A stretch of DNA of 64,000 nt from Onthophagus taurus (GCF_036711975.1 NW_027248940.1:5332001-5396000); one strand, 5' to 3'; positions 1-11,329 are shown, counted from the first letter of the stretch. A program made the numbers and translations. Notes: generated by a model not told the origin, from the letters alone.

Positions 1-449
1 AATACAGAACCCGTTTCCAAAAATTTTTTCATCAGTTTGCGAGCCCCACATGAGATATTTTTGTGTTCGGATATTTTTGCTGGAATTTTTGTATAACTAC
101 ACGAAAACATGATTCACTAGTACCATAGCACAGTACTAAATAAATTCTCTCTTTCACGGTTGCAACATCGCATGAAAAGACTTAATCTCACCAACATAAG
201 TTTTAACTTTTATGGTTTCCATGGTTACATGTCATAAATTGAACTTGAAAAATTTTCAATTTAGAAAAAAGTCCAATTTTTACATAAAAATTGGAATAAT
301 TAGTTAACTTTTATAGTTAGAGTACAAAATTCATGCGATTTAGTAGTTTGAACATATCCGACGCATTATTTATGCTGAGATAGGTTTGAAAAATCAGTAA
401 CAAAAATTTTTTTCCTCTTTGTAACTCGATCCGGGGACATACTGTATAT
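1..449. other. AT-rich non-coding sequence with a mariner-like terminus
   Basis: I see no gene here. Positions 431-446 read CCGGGGACATACTGTA, which resembles the end of the mariner element described at 6502-12713 (CAGTGTGTCCCCGG in the other orientation). The stretch may therefore be the inner part of a related short element that stops near 446. Its other end lies outside the window or is not recognisable. Confidence 0.35.
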
Positions 450-649
450 TATACAAATTATATTTTATGCATATAAAAAGGTGAACGAAAAGGCGAAGTT
501 CAGTATAATACTGATTTTCAACTTAACCTAAAGAGAGCGAAAATACAGATACGTAATATAATAACGAAAATAATACCAAAAAATAATAATAATAATACAA
601 TCAAAACATAATAATATAAAACAATAATTCAAAAAAAAATGCAAAAGTA

Positions 650-945
650 AAGTCCCTAGATTTACAAAGTACCGCGGTTTGCAGCCATTTTGGCTCGAAA
701 ATCAAGCGGGAAATTTAAAACTATGTCGTTCTATTGATAACATTATTCCAAAATTTCTTTCTTTTTTCTCGTGGTACTCTAAAAAATTGAAAGCCCTTCT
801 TACTGCTATTTTTTCAACTCCAAAGGCAACAAGACGGCAATATTTTTGTAAATAAGTGGTGAGATGCAGTGACAAGTTGCCAAACCGCCATTTTGGCTCG
901 AAAACAGGCGTCATGAACCGTGGTACTTTGTAAATCTAGGGACTT
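650..945. mobile_element. MITE-1, 296-bp TA-flanked miniature element
   Basis: The element starts AAGTCCCTAGATTTACAAAG and ends with the inverted counterpart. Both ends extend into longer imperfect inverted repeats that carry the CCATTTTGGCTCGAAAA motif. TA dinucleotides flank it (648-649 and 946-947), as for Tc1/mariner-type insertions. It encodes nothing. Partial relatives lie at 37392-37603 (left end and middle) and 55551-55801 (middle and right end), so the family is multicopy in this region. Confidence 0.85.
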
Positions 946-949
946 TATG

Positions 950-2261
950 CCTTATCGTATTACAACTCCTGATTGGGTGACTGTTAATAACTGTTGTAAT
1001 CTGATACGTAAACGATTTTTTAAAAAATTCACGCGAGTGTAGAGGAGGAGTTAGTGTACCTTTAAAACGGACATTTATTGTGTGTACGTCTGATCGAAAT
1101 ACTATTTTTCTATATAGATACGGTGGCTTTTCAGTTTTTAGTATTGTAAAATATAAACACGCCGAATGCAGAGCTCGTCACTGCTTCATATTTAACCAAT
1201 TTACCTCCCGCAACTTATGACTTATATGTTGGCGACGCCGAACACCAAAAATCAGCCTCAAACAAGAACTTTGCACTCGTTGTATTCTTTGAGCTGTAAG
1301 CGTAATAATAAAGCGGAGAATACACGACATCACAGAAGTTGAAATGGGAAAGAACGCATTACAAAGTATAGTTTTAATTTTTTTGTTTAAAAACTTTCTA
1401 TTGCTATAGATTGACCGCAAATTAGCGTAAACTCTCTAAGTACATTTATTTATATGATCAATAAATCTCAGCTTTTCGTCAATAATCAGGCCCAAAGTCT
1501 TTGTCGACGCTGCAAAAGGTACCCTCACGTCACCAACACAAACATCAAGGCTAGACTTAATTGAATCCCGATATTTCTGCGGTGAGAATAAAACCAATTC
1601 AGGTTTCATTAAGTTAATTTTAAGGTCATGCCTGCGAGAGATCTCAATAACGTTCCGCAAGTCATCATTAATGTGTTGATTAGCTAACGCACACTCTGTT
1701 GGCAAGAAACTGTGGTACAACTGAGTGTCGTCTGCATAAAAATGTATTCTGCAATATTTTGTGAGTGTTTTGTCAAGTGAGAATAAAACCTACTAGTGTA
1801 GACAGTGTATAGAAGCGGGCCCAGGACAGAACCCTGCGGCACACCGGACCTTAAATCCATAGGACACGATAACACCTCATCTATAATAACGTGTTGTTGC
1901 CGATGCGTTACATAATTATATAGCAAAATGACTGCAATATCATCCATCCCAATAAACTGCAACACGGATCGGAACAGTTCATGATCAATCGTATCGAATG
2001 CCTTCGAAAAATCTAATAGACACAATACAGTAGCTCTGCCCCTATCCAACTGTACATCTGGTAAGATTTTATTTTTATTAATATAGCGTTGCAGCTGGCC
2101 AGCAATAACCTTTTCCGCAATCTTTGATAACACCGGAAGTACACTTATAGGTCTGAGATCAGCAAACACTAAGGGCCGACTAACTTTAGGCAACGGCTTT
2201 ACCAGTGCTATCTTCGACGCTATTGGAAAAACACCTTCCGTCAAACAATGATTTATTATAT
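950..2261 (-). pseudogene. LINE-A reverse transcriptase, C-terminal half
   Basis: This is the continuation of the LINE-A polymerase beyond the DNA transposon. Conserved pieces are DLRPISVLPVLSKIAEKV, CLLDFSKAFDTIDHELF and SGVPQGSVLGPLLYTVYT. The YADD-type active-site region falls in a damaged stretch near 1740. Further down, the thumb/C-terminal motifs IQRVQSSCLRLIFG and REVNWLN are seen at 1178-1420. There are several frameshifts and stops. Its level of decay suggests that this LINE is older than the DNA transposon inside it. Confidence 0.75.
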
Positions 2262-2475
2262 CGTCGGTATACAAGTCCAAAAACTTGTGACCAAGTCCAA
2301 AATTTTAGATTTTTAGGTTTCAATGCTCATGTACCGGAAATTCAATATTATTTTTCTGGAAAAAATGAACAAGTCCAAAATGCCATAATAATGCTTATAA
2401 TTTCAAATTCCATAATGACCAAGTCCATTTTGTAAAAACCTGTACAGGAGATAATGACTAAGTGGACTTAGTCAT
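2262..2475 (+). repeat. Subterminal repeat motifs of the DUF7869-like transposon
   Basis: A core AAGTCCA-type motif recurs near 2274, 2293, 2371 and 2421, usually as CAAGTCCAAAA or CCAAGTCCATTTT. A compound palindrome, GACTAAGTGGACTTAGTC, sits at 2456-2473. At the opposite end GGACTAAGTC occurs near 5058-5067. Repeats of this kind next to the termini are the usual binding sites of a transposase or its accessory protein. That role is inferred from position and recurrence only. Confidence 0.6.
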
Positions 2476-2792
2476 GTTTTCTTGTCAATATTTTTATCTC
2501 TAGTATTTGACTTAAATTAAGATAGCCATGCATTATGCTTAACGAAAAAAAAACGAGAGAAAAGATACAGAAATATGAGGTGACAGACAGGGAAAAGAGA
2601 GTGACGTTTGAAGTTTAAACAGTTTATCATAAATCATAACAATTATTACTTAAATCAAAATAAAATTGCGTTCTATGTTATTAGACTTAATCTTTGGTAA
2701 CTATCTACACGTTTTACAATAATTTTGTTTTTCGGATATTTAGTTTTAAAAAATAATAAGCTAATGCAATAATACCTTATTTTAGTGGCAAA

Positions 2793-4771
2793 ATGAGTTG
2801 TTCGAAAAATTATTATAACAACGCACAAGAAATTATTAATGATCTTAGGGATGTTCCGGTAGAATTTGCTACTAATTCTAGTAATACAAGCCCTACGACT
2901 TTAATAATAAATGAACCACTAGTAAATCCTACGCAAGTTATAGAAAAACGCAGATGGGTAATAAAAAATTCTCAAGGAACAAAACGTGAGAAAAACAAGT
3001 TATTAAAAAAATCGTGTTTAGCGTATATTAATACTAAAGGCAAACAAATGCCTGCAAAGTCCCCTAGAAATGTAAATTGTGACAATTGCCGCTACAAATG
3101 TACAGAAGTATTTCCTGCAGATCGTCGACAAGATATCTGTAAACAGTATCACAGTCTATCCTATGACAGACAAAAGGACTTTATAATTAATACCGTTGCA
3201 ACTTCTGAATGCCGAAGAAAACGAACAAGGGACTCTAGTAGACCTGTAAAAAATGTCTCTAAAATTTATACATTTGTTAAAAACGGAGAAAAGAAAAGAG
3301 TTTGTAAAAATTTTTACTTAAAAACCTTGTCGATAAGTCATGGACCGGTTGATTCTGCTATAATGAACATAGACACAAATGGAATAAATCATTCAATTCA
3401 AGATCGACGAGGAAAAATAGTCTTATTTTAGTCTTATTTCCTGGGAAAAGTTTCCCAGGAAATAAGACTAAACCTGTCATTTTGAATGAGGTGAAGAGAC
3501 ATATAGAATCATTTCCTGTGATGGAATCACACTATTGTAGACGTGGAACTACACGGAAGTATCTTGACTCTATCTTATCCATTCTTAAAATGTATGAATT
3601 GTACAATGATTTACAGATCAGCAATCAAAAGGATTTTGTTTCTCCAATAACATATAGGAGGGTGTTTTGTACGCAGTATAACTTATCTTTCTTCAAACCA
3701 AAGAAAGATCAATGTTTGCTGTGTGTTAAAGAAGCTAAATCTATTGAAAAATCAGAAAAATTTCTTTCTCACATAAAGCGAAGGGATGATGCTAATAGAG
3801 CAAAAGATTTAGATAAACAAAGAGCAATTCATGACAAAATTTTTGTATCAGTAAGTTTTGACTTACAGAGTGTCCTGCAAATTCCATGCTCCGATGTATC
3901 GCCTCTTTACTACAGTCGAAAGCTATGTGCATACAATTTAGCAATTTATGAAGCAGCTCCACCAAATAAGGGATATTGTTACCTTTGGTCCGAAGTTGAT
4001 AGCCAACGAGGAAGTTGTGAAATAGGTACAGCTTTATTGAAGTGGTTTAAAACTTTACCTGATACTGTCAAAGAAGTGTCACTCTTTAGCGACACATGTG
4101 GCGGCCAAAACCCAAATAAATATATTGCGGCTCTTTTGTTGTTTGTAGTCAACCAGTTACCTATAGAGTTTATTACTCACAACTTTTTAGAAAAAGGTCA
4201 CTCGCACATGGAGGCCGATTCGATACATAGTGCAATTGAAAGTGCAAAAAAATACATTCCTGTATTTTGTCTTAATGATTGGAAGACAATTATGACACTA
4301 GCAAGATCCGAGAGATGCAAAAATAAAACTTCTGGTGCCTACATTGTAGAGCAAATGACTTACAGTGACATTATTGACTTGAAAGCACTCAATACATCTA
4401 TACTACAAAATACAATTCGGGATGAAGGGGGAGAAAAAATAGAATGGTTAAAGATCAAACAATTAAGGTACGAAAAAGAGAAAAAGAAGTTTATAATGTT
4501 CCGATACAACTATGATGAAGAGTATAAAATGTTTAACATTAAAGGCAAAGCAAAAGGTAGGCCCAGTAATAATATTCCAAAAGAAACTGAGTTAAAGAAA
4601 TGTTATACTGAACCCTTGCCTATATCGATCAAGAAGAAAAACGATTTAATTCAACTTTGCCGTAAGGGGATCGAATACCATGGTTGGTACTTTGACATAC
4701 CGAGTGACAATTCCTTGAAAGACAAGTGTCCAGAACCCTCACACAATGAATATAGTGATGAAGACATATGA
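2793..4771 (+). pseudogene. DUF7869-like DDE-type transposase, split by a palindromic insertion
   Basis: Two in-line reading frames make one protein. The N-terminal part (2793-3431, about 200 residues) has paired cysteines CDNCRYKC, an arginine-rich stretch and the segment VCKNFYLKTLSISHG. The C-terminal part (3482-4771, 429 residues) begins NEVKRHIESFPVMESHY and holds SVSFDLQSVLQIP, FSDTCGGQNPN and KGHSHMEADSIHSAIE. These three acid-bearing motifs could form a D, D, E triad in an RNase H-like fold. Similar proteins are common in arthropod genomes and are, to my recollection, annotated DUF7869; I cannot check that here. A 40-bp palindrome between the halves adds a stop, and only that interruption is visible. 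An N-terminal zinc-binding role is inference. Confidence 0.7.
3430..3469. repeat. 40-bp near-perfect palindrome breaking the transposase frame
   Basis: Two 19-bp arms (3430-3448 and 3451-3469) are exact inverted copies around a 2-bp centre. The right arm contains coding sequence that reads on in frame to the C-terminal half. The left arm, and a further shorter inverted copy just upstream (about 3419-3429), look like an insertion copied from it. No GT-AG intron of plausible size fits the interruption. Confidence 0.85.
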
Positions 4772-5171
4772 AGTTGAAACTAGTTACTACTACTTGTTTA
4801 ATTATAGTCTTTTTTAAGTTTAAATACATATTCTAGAATCTGTATTGTTCATAGAAACCATTACAAACCTATGCAGTTGAAATGAGTTACTGGTTTAGTA
4901 TTTGCTTAAATTAATTATAGACTTTTTTAATTTAAAATACATATTCTAAAAACTATATTATTTATAAAAATCATTATAAACTAATCTCACGTAAAATAAT
5001 TGATTTTATAATAAGAAGCAAGAATTAGAATACTAATAACTCAAAATCACTATCTGTGGACTAAGTCACTTTCTCTTGTATACCGACGATATGTGTGATA
5101 TAATCTATAATGTAAGGACAACAAAGTTTAATTAGGTTTATATTCAATGTATCTATTCCTGCTGCACTTGT

Positions 5172-6337
5172 TTATATGTCAAAGTTACTTATCCTTTGAA
5201 ATGTAAAAGTGTTACTATTAATTCGATTACTACTATAATATCTGTACAAATCATCATCGAAAGGTAATAAAGATGAAACAGAATTGACATAATAAAAATT
5301 TAAATCATCAGGTCGTTGAAGATGCCCTGGTATTGAATTGCCCGCAATACCGCCCATGCCTACCGATCTCAACGCCCTCCAAGGATTACCTTTTTCACAC
5401 CGAACCCGATACTCCAAAAATGCCTTACGTTCACTATCAATGGCTACATTAACCGTATTTCTACATGATTTATAATACACCCACGCATGCACTGTTCTTT
5501 TTAATTTAAACTTTTTATATGCATCATCACGGAAGCGCTGCATTAATCTAATAGTGTCCGTTAACCAAGGAACGGGTGGTTTTATAAACCTGTAACGTTT
5601 TGAAGGAAGATGGAAATCTATTACATATACTAAACTATTAGTGAGGTAGTTAATCTTATCATCTACGCTTACCATATCAAATATAGAGTAAAGGGGGAGC
5701 CTATACAAATCATTCAAAAACTCTTCGCGATCAAAATGTTTAAACGACCTCAATGTTCTATACTGAGGATAACGTGATGGCAAAACAGGCGCAATCTCAC
5801 AAAACACCACTCATGATCTGATATACCACGTGCAACACCCTTTGCCCTTATCATCCCTAAATCAGATGTGCAGATCACATCTAATAATTTTTCAGTGGTA
5901 TTTGTAATTCTTGTTGGCGAATCAATTATTTGAATTAAGCCCACATTGCCACCATGAAGTACAATATTGACATCACCCACCAAAATAAACGTATCGTGTG
6001 TAGCAGCTACAACATTTTCAAGTTCTGTAATAAAAGCTGAAAAATTAAAATTCGGCGGTTTATAGACAACGCCCAAGGCAATACGCAATTTATCAACAAG
6101 AAAAGAAATCCATAGCTGTTCAATAGTATTCGAAATAGTAATTATTTTATACCTTACTTTGTTGTTTATATAAAAAGCACAAGCTCCTCCCCTACCATCT
6201 CGATCCGCGCGCTCCAACGAAAAACCAGGAACAGCAACCGTCGCCGAGTCAACATCAGTTGTAAGCCAAGTTTCAGATAAACCGATAATATTGAACTTTG
6301 CTTTCAGTGACTGAGCATTCAAGTGGGCAATTTTCAT
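5172..6337 (-). pseudogene. LINE-A endonuclease and start of reverse transcriptase
   Basis: The translation opens MKIAHLNAQSLK and shows the apurinic-type endonuclease signatures GLSETWL, RGGACAFYI, GDVNI and SDHE. These are followed by the linker into the reverse transcriptase. Two overlapping frames (5750-6337 and 5172-5810) show a frameshift near 5800. About a dozen residues are missing between the opening helix and GLSETWL compared with the sister copy that starts at 48863. The coding sequence continues in frame-broken form down to the transposon boundary at 5089. The protein would have nicked target DNA for target-primed reverse transcription, but it is no longer intact. Confidence 0.8.
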
Positions 6338-6398
6338 ACTCTACAAATGGAAATACGAGAAAAAAAATATATATATATATATACAGTGTGGCTCCTTA

Positions 6399-6500
6399 GG
6401 GGAGCCGAAGTCGCCCATGGTTCATATATAAAAGTACCCTTCAAATTCACTAAAGAATCACCCTTGAAGTTTGTTGCAGTCATTCAGGTACACCCTGTAT
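6399..6500. mobile_element. Isolated terminus of foldback repeat C
   Basis: This 100-bp piece matches the right end of the full repeat-C element (13502-13610) and is inverted relative to its left end at 12716-12806. It ends ACACCCTG just before the TATATA that abuts the mariner element. On its left there is an (AT)n run at 6368-6382 and a short hairpin whose arms are GGCTCC and GGAGCC. Confidence 0.7.
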
Positions 6501-6869
6501 ATACAGTGTGTCCCCGGATTGTGTCCCCGTAAGGTATAATTGACGATAAATTTTTGAATTCAAACTCCATCTTTTGCAATTAAAGTCTGGATGTCATAAA
6601 ACGAAATATAACCAAGTTTTACGTCAAATGTCCTCAAAGTACCAAAAATAACGCAAGAAGTTTGTTAACCGTTGAAGGTAAAGTGGTCTTTCTGAGCAAT
6701 GTACAACAAAAGTTGATTAAGATAAAATGTTTGTTATGTTAAATTATAGGGATATTTCGAATTTTATTAATTTAGGATATAAAAGCAAAATGCAGATTTT
6801 CAAATCATAAGATTAACAAAATATTTTCGATCTAAACTAAATTAACATAAAAGCTTATTCAATGATACC

Positions 6870-9404
6870 ACAACCAACACTGACACATAATTCAGCCCTT
6901 TTCCGACATTGTTTGTAACTTTTTCTAATATAGTCCAACGGAATTTCTCTAATAACAGTTTCAATTTTTTGTTAAACTTTTTATTTTACATAACCCCAAA
7001 AATAAAAATCCATAATAGATTGTTACGTTTTTTTTTCTTTCTTTTTCTCTTTTATGTTTTCTTGATTTTTGTGTGTGTATCAGAATCATAAAACAACATC
7101 GACGGTATTTTATTTTTTTTTAATTCGATTTTATTGTTTAATATTTTTGTTTTGTTTGTTTGTTACAGCAACAGAATTTGGTACAGTTTTCCCGGGTTCC
7201 ATCGTGTGGATTCCTTCGCTTTCTTTCCTTATCCAACTTCCTTAATTTAACGATCATCTATCTTTGTTCTCAGGTCTTCTGTTATTCGTTCATCTCCTAT
7301 TCAATAGATATCTGTGTTGTCTCTTCTTTTAATTTGTTTATAATATTATTTTTGGAGTTTATTGAAAGTTACGGATTTTATTTTTGGGTCGGTATTAGTA
7401 ATTGATAAATTTTAAAATAATGTTTCTTTACTGAAATCTTTTGATTACATTTTTAATAGTGGAACTATTCAAGTTCGGGGTTGGGGAAGTTTCAATTTTT
7501 ACGATTGACGTTATTGCGAATAACCAGTTTTTTGTATTAGATCTGGAAATTTATGTGGCCTTAGAGTTGATTCTTTCTCTTTTACGTATCAGATCTTGAG
7601 GGGTTCAGACGCTTTGTAAATTTTAGTTTGGGGACGACATTTTGGAATTTAAGTGTTGGGGTCGTACCAAATTATTTTTCCTGATTTTGGGGATTAATCA
7701 TAGCGTGCTGTAGTTACTGGTATTAGAATTTTTAATGCCTGTTTGGCGGACTTTCCGGATTTGCTAATATTTCTCAAGAAATTCAACATTTTTGTCTGAT
7801 ACTAAGGCCTCGACGATCTGAGGCCTGTTATTTTGAGCATTTACTTTTGCTTTGGATCATTTAATTCTTGATTTGGAGCCGTTTCGATTTGGAGCATTCT
7901 TTTTATTTCTTAAAAGAAGCTCTTTTCCCCTTTTGGAAGCCTTGATATTGGTGCCTTGTTGACTTTGGAACCTAGTTGTTTATTGTTCCTGAAATCTGGA
8001 AGAGTTGGAAAACTGTATCAAAGGACGTTGCTGGAAACATTATCATCTTTGAAGTCATCGGTCAACTTAGCGATTCTAAGGTCAGAGATTTAGTATATAA
8101 GATTGTAAACTTTCTGAGAAGCCATCAGCTAAAAGAAAAGATTAGGGAAGTAAATTTTGTTTATTAATTATTAATTTGATTAATATCACTTACCTGACGA
8201 AAGTCTATTTCATTTTGTTTATAAATTTTCTTTCACCGTTAACTCAGTTTATGAAAGAGTTCTTTTCATTGAGTTATTATTATTTTTTTTTATTATTTCT
8301 TCTACGCGAAAATATAAATGGTTCTAGGGCAAGCTTGTTTGTACGGAAGCGTAACGAATTGAAGTTCAGATTAATAATTTTTTTTATTCTATTCAAAATC
8401 TTTGCCCATAAGAAAGATATCTATTTTTTTATATATATTGTCAGTATTATTATTATTTCTTTTTTTGAATTTATTATTACAAATTTATTATTATTACTAT
8501 ATTTTTTTTTTAATAAAGAATTTTGTTATACGTTAATTCAGGTTGTTTTATGATTCTGATTATTCTGATTATTCTGATTCTATGTATTTCTGTTGTATTG
8601 TGTTTATTTCTTCTTACCAATTCTTTAATTTTTTTTTACCGTCACTTCGTAATTAGTGTGTGTCGCGGGTTGAATTACGTGGCGCCATATAAATCGAACC
8701 TCCCATTCTTCACTGGGATAGCCGAGGTTTCGCAACAACATCGTAAAACGAGAATTGGTTAACTTTTACGTAATTTTGTTGATGTTTAATTGGGTTTTAA
8801 CTTTGAAAATTTTTGGCGTTACAATATAAATTCGGTCTTCTTGGCGGCCATGGTTGCGGACCATATCTACCAATAAATTTTTTTCCAAATAAGGTATTTA
8901 AATAATTTCTAATTAAAATGGTGGAATGTGGGCCGTTACTATCTTGCTGAAAATATAATTTATTGCGTTTTTCTAAAACCACGCCGTGAAGATTATTAAA
9001 TAAAGAATTTTATAGTATTTCCATATATCGGTGTTGATTCAAATTGCCGTTTATGAAGTCAGGTCCAATAACACCGTCCCACGAAACAGCACACCACACA
9101 TTCATTTTCTGATAATACTGACGTTTACAAGCTATGCGATAATGTGGATTAGTCTTTGACCAGTGGTGAACGATGCTTCGTCCGAAAATATTATGTTTTT
9201 TAAAAAAGTTCTATCTTTCAAAATTATGTACCCAAGCCACAAACAATAATCTAAACGTTTTGCTTCATCACCTAATTCGATAGTGTGGTTAAATTTTGGT
9301 TTATACAGCAATATTTTATTTTCTCGATAAATTCCTTGTAAATGGGATTTACTTATACCGACTTGAACTGCCCTTTCTCTTAACGACACCTTACCGTAAT
9401 CCAT
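6870..9404 (-). pseudogene. mariner transposase remnant (possibly DD41D type)
   Basis: From 9404 downward the translation shows helix-turn-helix remains (VSLRERAVQVGISKSHLQG), the first catalytic block FSDEASF, a damaged middle and the second block FQQDSNGPHS followed by WIGR-like FIGRYGPQPWPPR. The gene then stops at 8823 and resumes at 7020 with residues equivalent to MDFYFWGYV. By my count about 41 residues separate the aspartates of QQDS and MDF, as in the DD41D group; the usual SPD is RPN. Frameshifts and stops between 8990 and 9180 make it inactive. The last part runs to about 6870. Confidence 0.7.
7021..8823. mobile_element. LTR-like insertion (probable solo LTR) in the mariner transposase
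   Basis: The segment begins TGTTACG and ends CGTTACA, so it has TG...CA ends with short inverted termini. It separates two parts of the mariner transposase exactly. The flanks are AGAT (7017-7020) and ATAT (8824-8827), a 4-bp duplication with one mismatch. The sequence is T-rich and has no protein I recognise; the open frames inside are low complexity. An inner inverted pair (about 7078-7096 and 8541-8559) is also present. A solo LTR of about 1.8 kb is my preferred reading, but no second copy is in the window to confirm it. Confidence 0.45.
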
Positions 9405-10073
9405 TGCGTTCGTTACTGCAACAATCGACCCGAATCATGTTCATCTAAAAGCTTTTTTTCCTTCCTTTTATTTTCCATATTGCCCGTTTCCGAAAATTTT
9501 TAACAACTCTCTTAATTGTTTTTTATCTACTAAAAATCCAAATTTTTCCTCAAATTGGCTTAAAACTGCATTGTAAGTAATGTTCCCCAATCCATAGCAC
9601 TGCATTATAAATATTTTATATTGTAATGTAAACATGATCAATTAATATTTGACAATAGGCTAAAGCTAATCTATCAAATGATAATTGTTAGTTCACTCAG
9701 ATCAATTGTTTTTATTGTAAAAAGGAATATTAGAAAAAAAATTTCAAGAAAAAACTCATTTTTTCTTTTATATGCTAAATTAATAAAATTCGGTATATCG
9801 CTATAATTTAACATAACAAACATTTTATCTTAATCAACTTTTGTTGTACATTGCTCAGAAAGACCACTTTACCTGCAACGGTTAACAAATTTCTTGCGTA
9901 AACTTTGGTACTTTGAGGACATTTGACGTAAAACTTGGTTATATTTCGTTTTTTGACATCCAGACTTTAATTACAAATTTTCAATTGTAGCCTCCAGGTT
10001 CATTATGGTGAGTATTAATAGGATAAAAAAGAATAAGTCCACGATGATTATTTATTATTTTTTTCTAATTTCG

Positions 10074-10115
10074 GTACAACAATGTTTCGCTTTTTCTAAA
10101 AGCGTCTTCAGGTAC
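10074..10115 (-). ncRNA. Hammerhead-ribozyme-like motif at a Penelope-like tail
   Basis: Read on the minus strand, a GTAC arm is followed by CTGAAGA, a C, a six-base-pair stem (GCTTTT with AAAAGC), GAAA, a very short third stem and a matching GTAC arm. This is the hammerhead layout with a minimal helix III, as described for Penelope-like retroelements. The plus-strand copy at 12536-12577 has one substitution in the short third stem. One extra nucleotide lies between CTGAAGA and helix II, so catalysis is uncertain. Confidence 0.45.
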
Positions 10116-10847
10116 GACTAGAATAATGGAAGATAATTATTACTAGTTGACGGGTTTTTTGTTGGTGATATAAAATTAAAATTATAAAAAGTTCTTACCG
10201 TCAAAAACTAAGAATGATGAACACGTGAAAAAATGATCATGTGGAAAAATTTCTCTTACAAAAACTACGACGAACCGATGATTAAAAATATAATTTTGGA
10301 TTAAAGATTTAAGTGAAATTTTTGAAAACGGCGTGGGTTTACCATGTCAGGTTAAAAACTCCAACGTCGGGTGATAGGTTAAAAAAGTTTTTGAAGGCAG
10401 GCGTAAAAAACTGTAAAAGCTGAAGGCGTGTTATAAAAAAGGGGAATTTATCGTTAAAAATCTAAAAGAAAAGGGTATTAATATTATTGAAAGCGTATTA
10501 TAACGTTAAGTGTTACCAAAAAACTTGAGTCGTGTGCACATATCGACTGGTTACAACGGACTGAGGTCAGTTAAAAGAGGAAGTAAGTGATATGACAACT
10601 TAAGAAAGTGAAAAATTGGTATCAGGATGTGACAAACCAAATGCAAGAGCGGTGAGTTTGAAATTATATGAAAGGTGTAAAATATCTATTATAATTGTTA
10701 AAATCAGTAATTTCATTCAAAATATGTTCAGGGTTTTTAATGTGGTATGATTCTATATAGTACTCCTCAAATAGATCCATTTTCTGGATTTATTAAGATG
10801 TTTTAGAAGTTTAATTTTGGATATATCAGTTTTATGTTTATGTTCTT

Positions 10848-11225
10848 TTAATGTTTATAAAAAGTAGAATTTTCTTTATTTAAGTGTTCCTTGAATCTAG
10901 TATTGATATTCCTTCCAGTTTGTCCTATATAAAAAGAATCGCAATCGTTACAGTTAAGTTTGTAAAGCCCACTTTTAAGTTTATCATCGAATATGTGTTT
11001 ATTATTAGTTAATAATTGGCCCAATTTAGCATTAGCACGGTATACCGGTGTGACATTAAACTTATTGAAAATATCGGAAAATTGTTTTTGGATTAAAGGG
11101 TGGAAAGGTATGGAGACAAACGCCGGGGTTGGAAAAGTGGGGATATATGAGATTATTAATTCTAGTTTGATGAATGCGGAAAAATAAGTTTTGAAGCTCC
11201 TGAAGGGAGTAACCATTATCAAAGC
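10848..11225 (-). pseudogene. Penelope-like C-terminal fragment with GIY-YIG domain (left copy)
   Basis: The C-terminal part of a Penelope-type polyprotein. It reads HPLIQKQFSDIFNKFNVTPVY and then the endonuclease core KSGLYKLNC (GIY position) and FYIGQTGRNINTRFKEHL (YIG position). The reverse transcriptase is absent because the copy is 5'-truncated at the palindrome centre. The reading frame stops after STFYKH, before the usual end of the domain. Confidence 0.8.
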
Positions 11226-11329
11226 CCAGCTTGATGATAGTATGATGATAGTACAACTCTACAATTCGCAATAAAGAAACCAAACAGAAAAGACTTGCAA
11301 GACTCGAGAAAAATATAACAAAGTGCACC

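Larger units (their letters stand above)
2262..5088 (+). mobile_element. DNA transposon with DUF7869-like transposase; complete ends and 4-bp ATAT duplication
   Basis: The ends are perfect 14-bp inverted repeats, CGTCGGTATACAAG at 2262-2275 and its complement at 5075-5088. They are flanked by ATAT at 2258-2261 and 5089-5092. Deleting the element plus one ATAT restores the host LINE frame, which fixes both the boundaries and the duplication size. Inside are a two-piece plus-strand transposase-like gene (2793-4771) and a set of subterminal motifs. I do not recognise these termini as belonging to a named superfamily. The length of 2827 bp is typical for an autonomous DNA transposon, although this copy is broken by a palindrome at 3430-3469. 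Confidence 0.85.
450..6390 (-). mobile_element. LINE-A: non-LTR retrotransposon of the CR1/Jockey/L2 group, interrupted
   Basis: A minus-strand non-LTR element runs from its endonuclease start near 6337 down to a 3' untranslated tail near 450. The tail has an AACTTCGCC motif that is shared with the tails of the LINEs near 23530 and 51780. Two elements are inserted in it: a MITE at 650-945 in the 3' tail and a DNA transposon at 2262-5088 in the reverse transcriptase region. Removing the transposon and one ATAT copy rejoins the reading frame around the residues ITHIINHCL, which parallels the sister LINE at about 50220-50250. The copy is inactive because of a small endonuclease deletion and several frame breaks. 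The CR1/Jockey/L2 placement is from motif style only. Confidence 0.8.

Noticed and set aside
3420..3460. Short GT...AG intron between the two transposase halves
   Set aside because: It would be under 45 bp and would not restore the frame; the palindrome explains the break better.
6368..6382. (AT)n run as a regulatory element
   Set aside because: Simple repeat at the junction of LINE-A and repeat C; nothing beyond composition supports a function.
8176..8553. Open reading frame of 125 codons, rich in Phe/Ile/Tyr
   Set aside because: Low-complexity T-rich DNA inside the LTR-like insertion; no motif, no homologous feel, composition explains the open frame.
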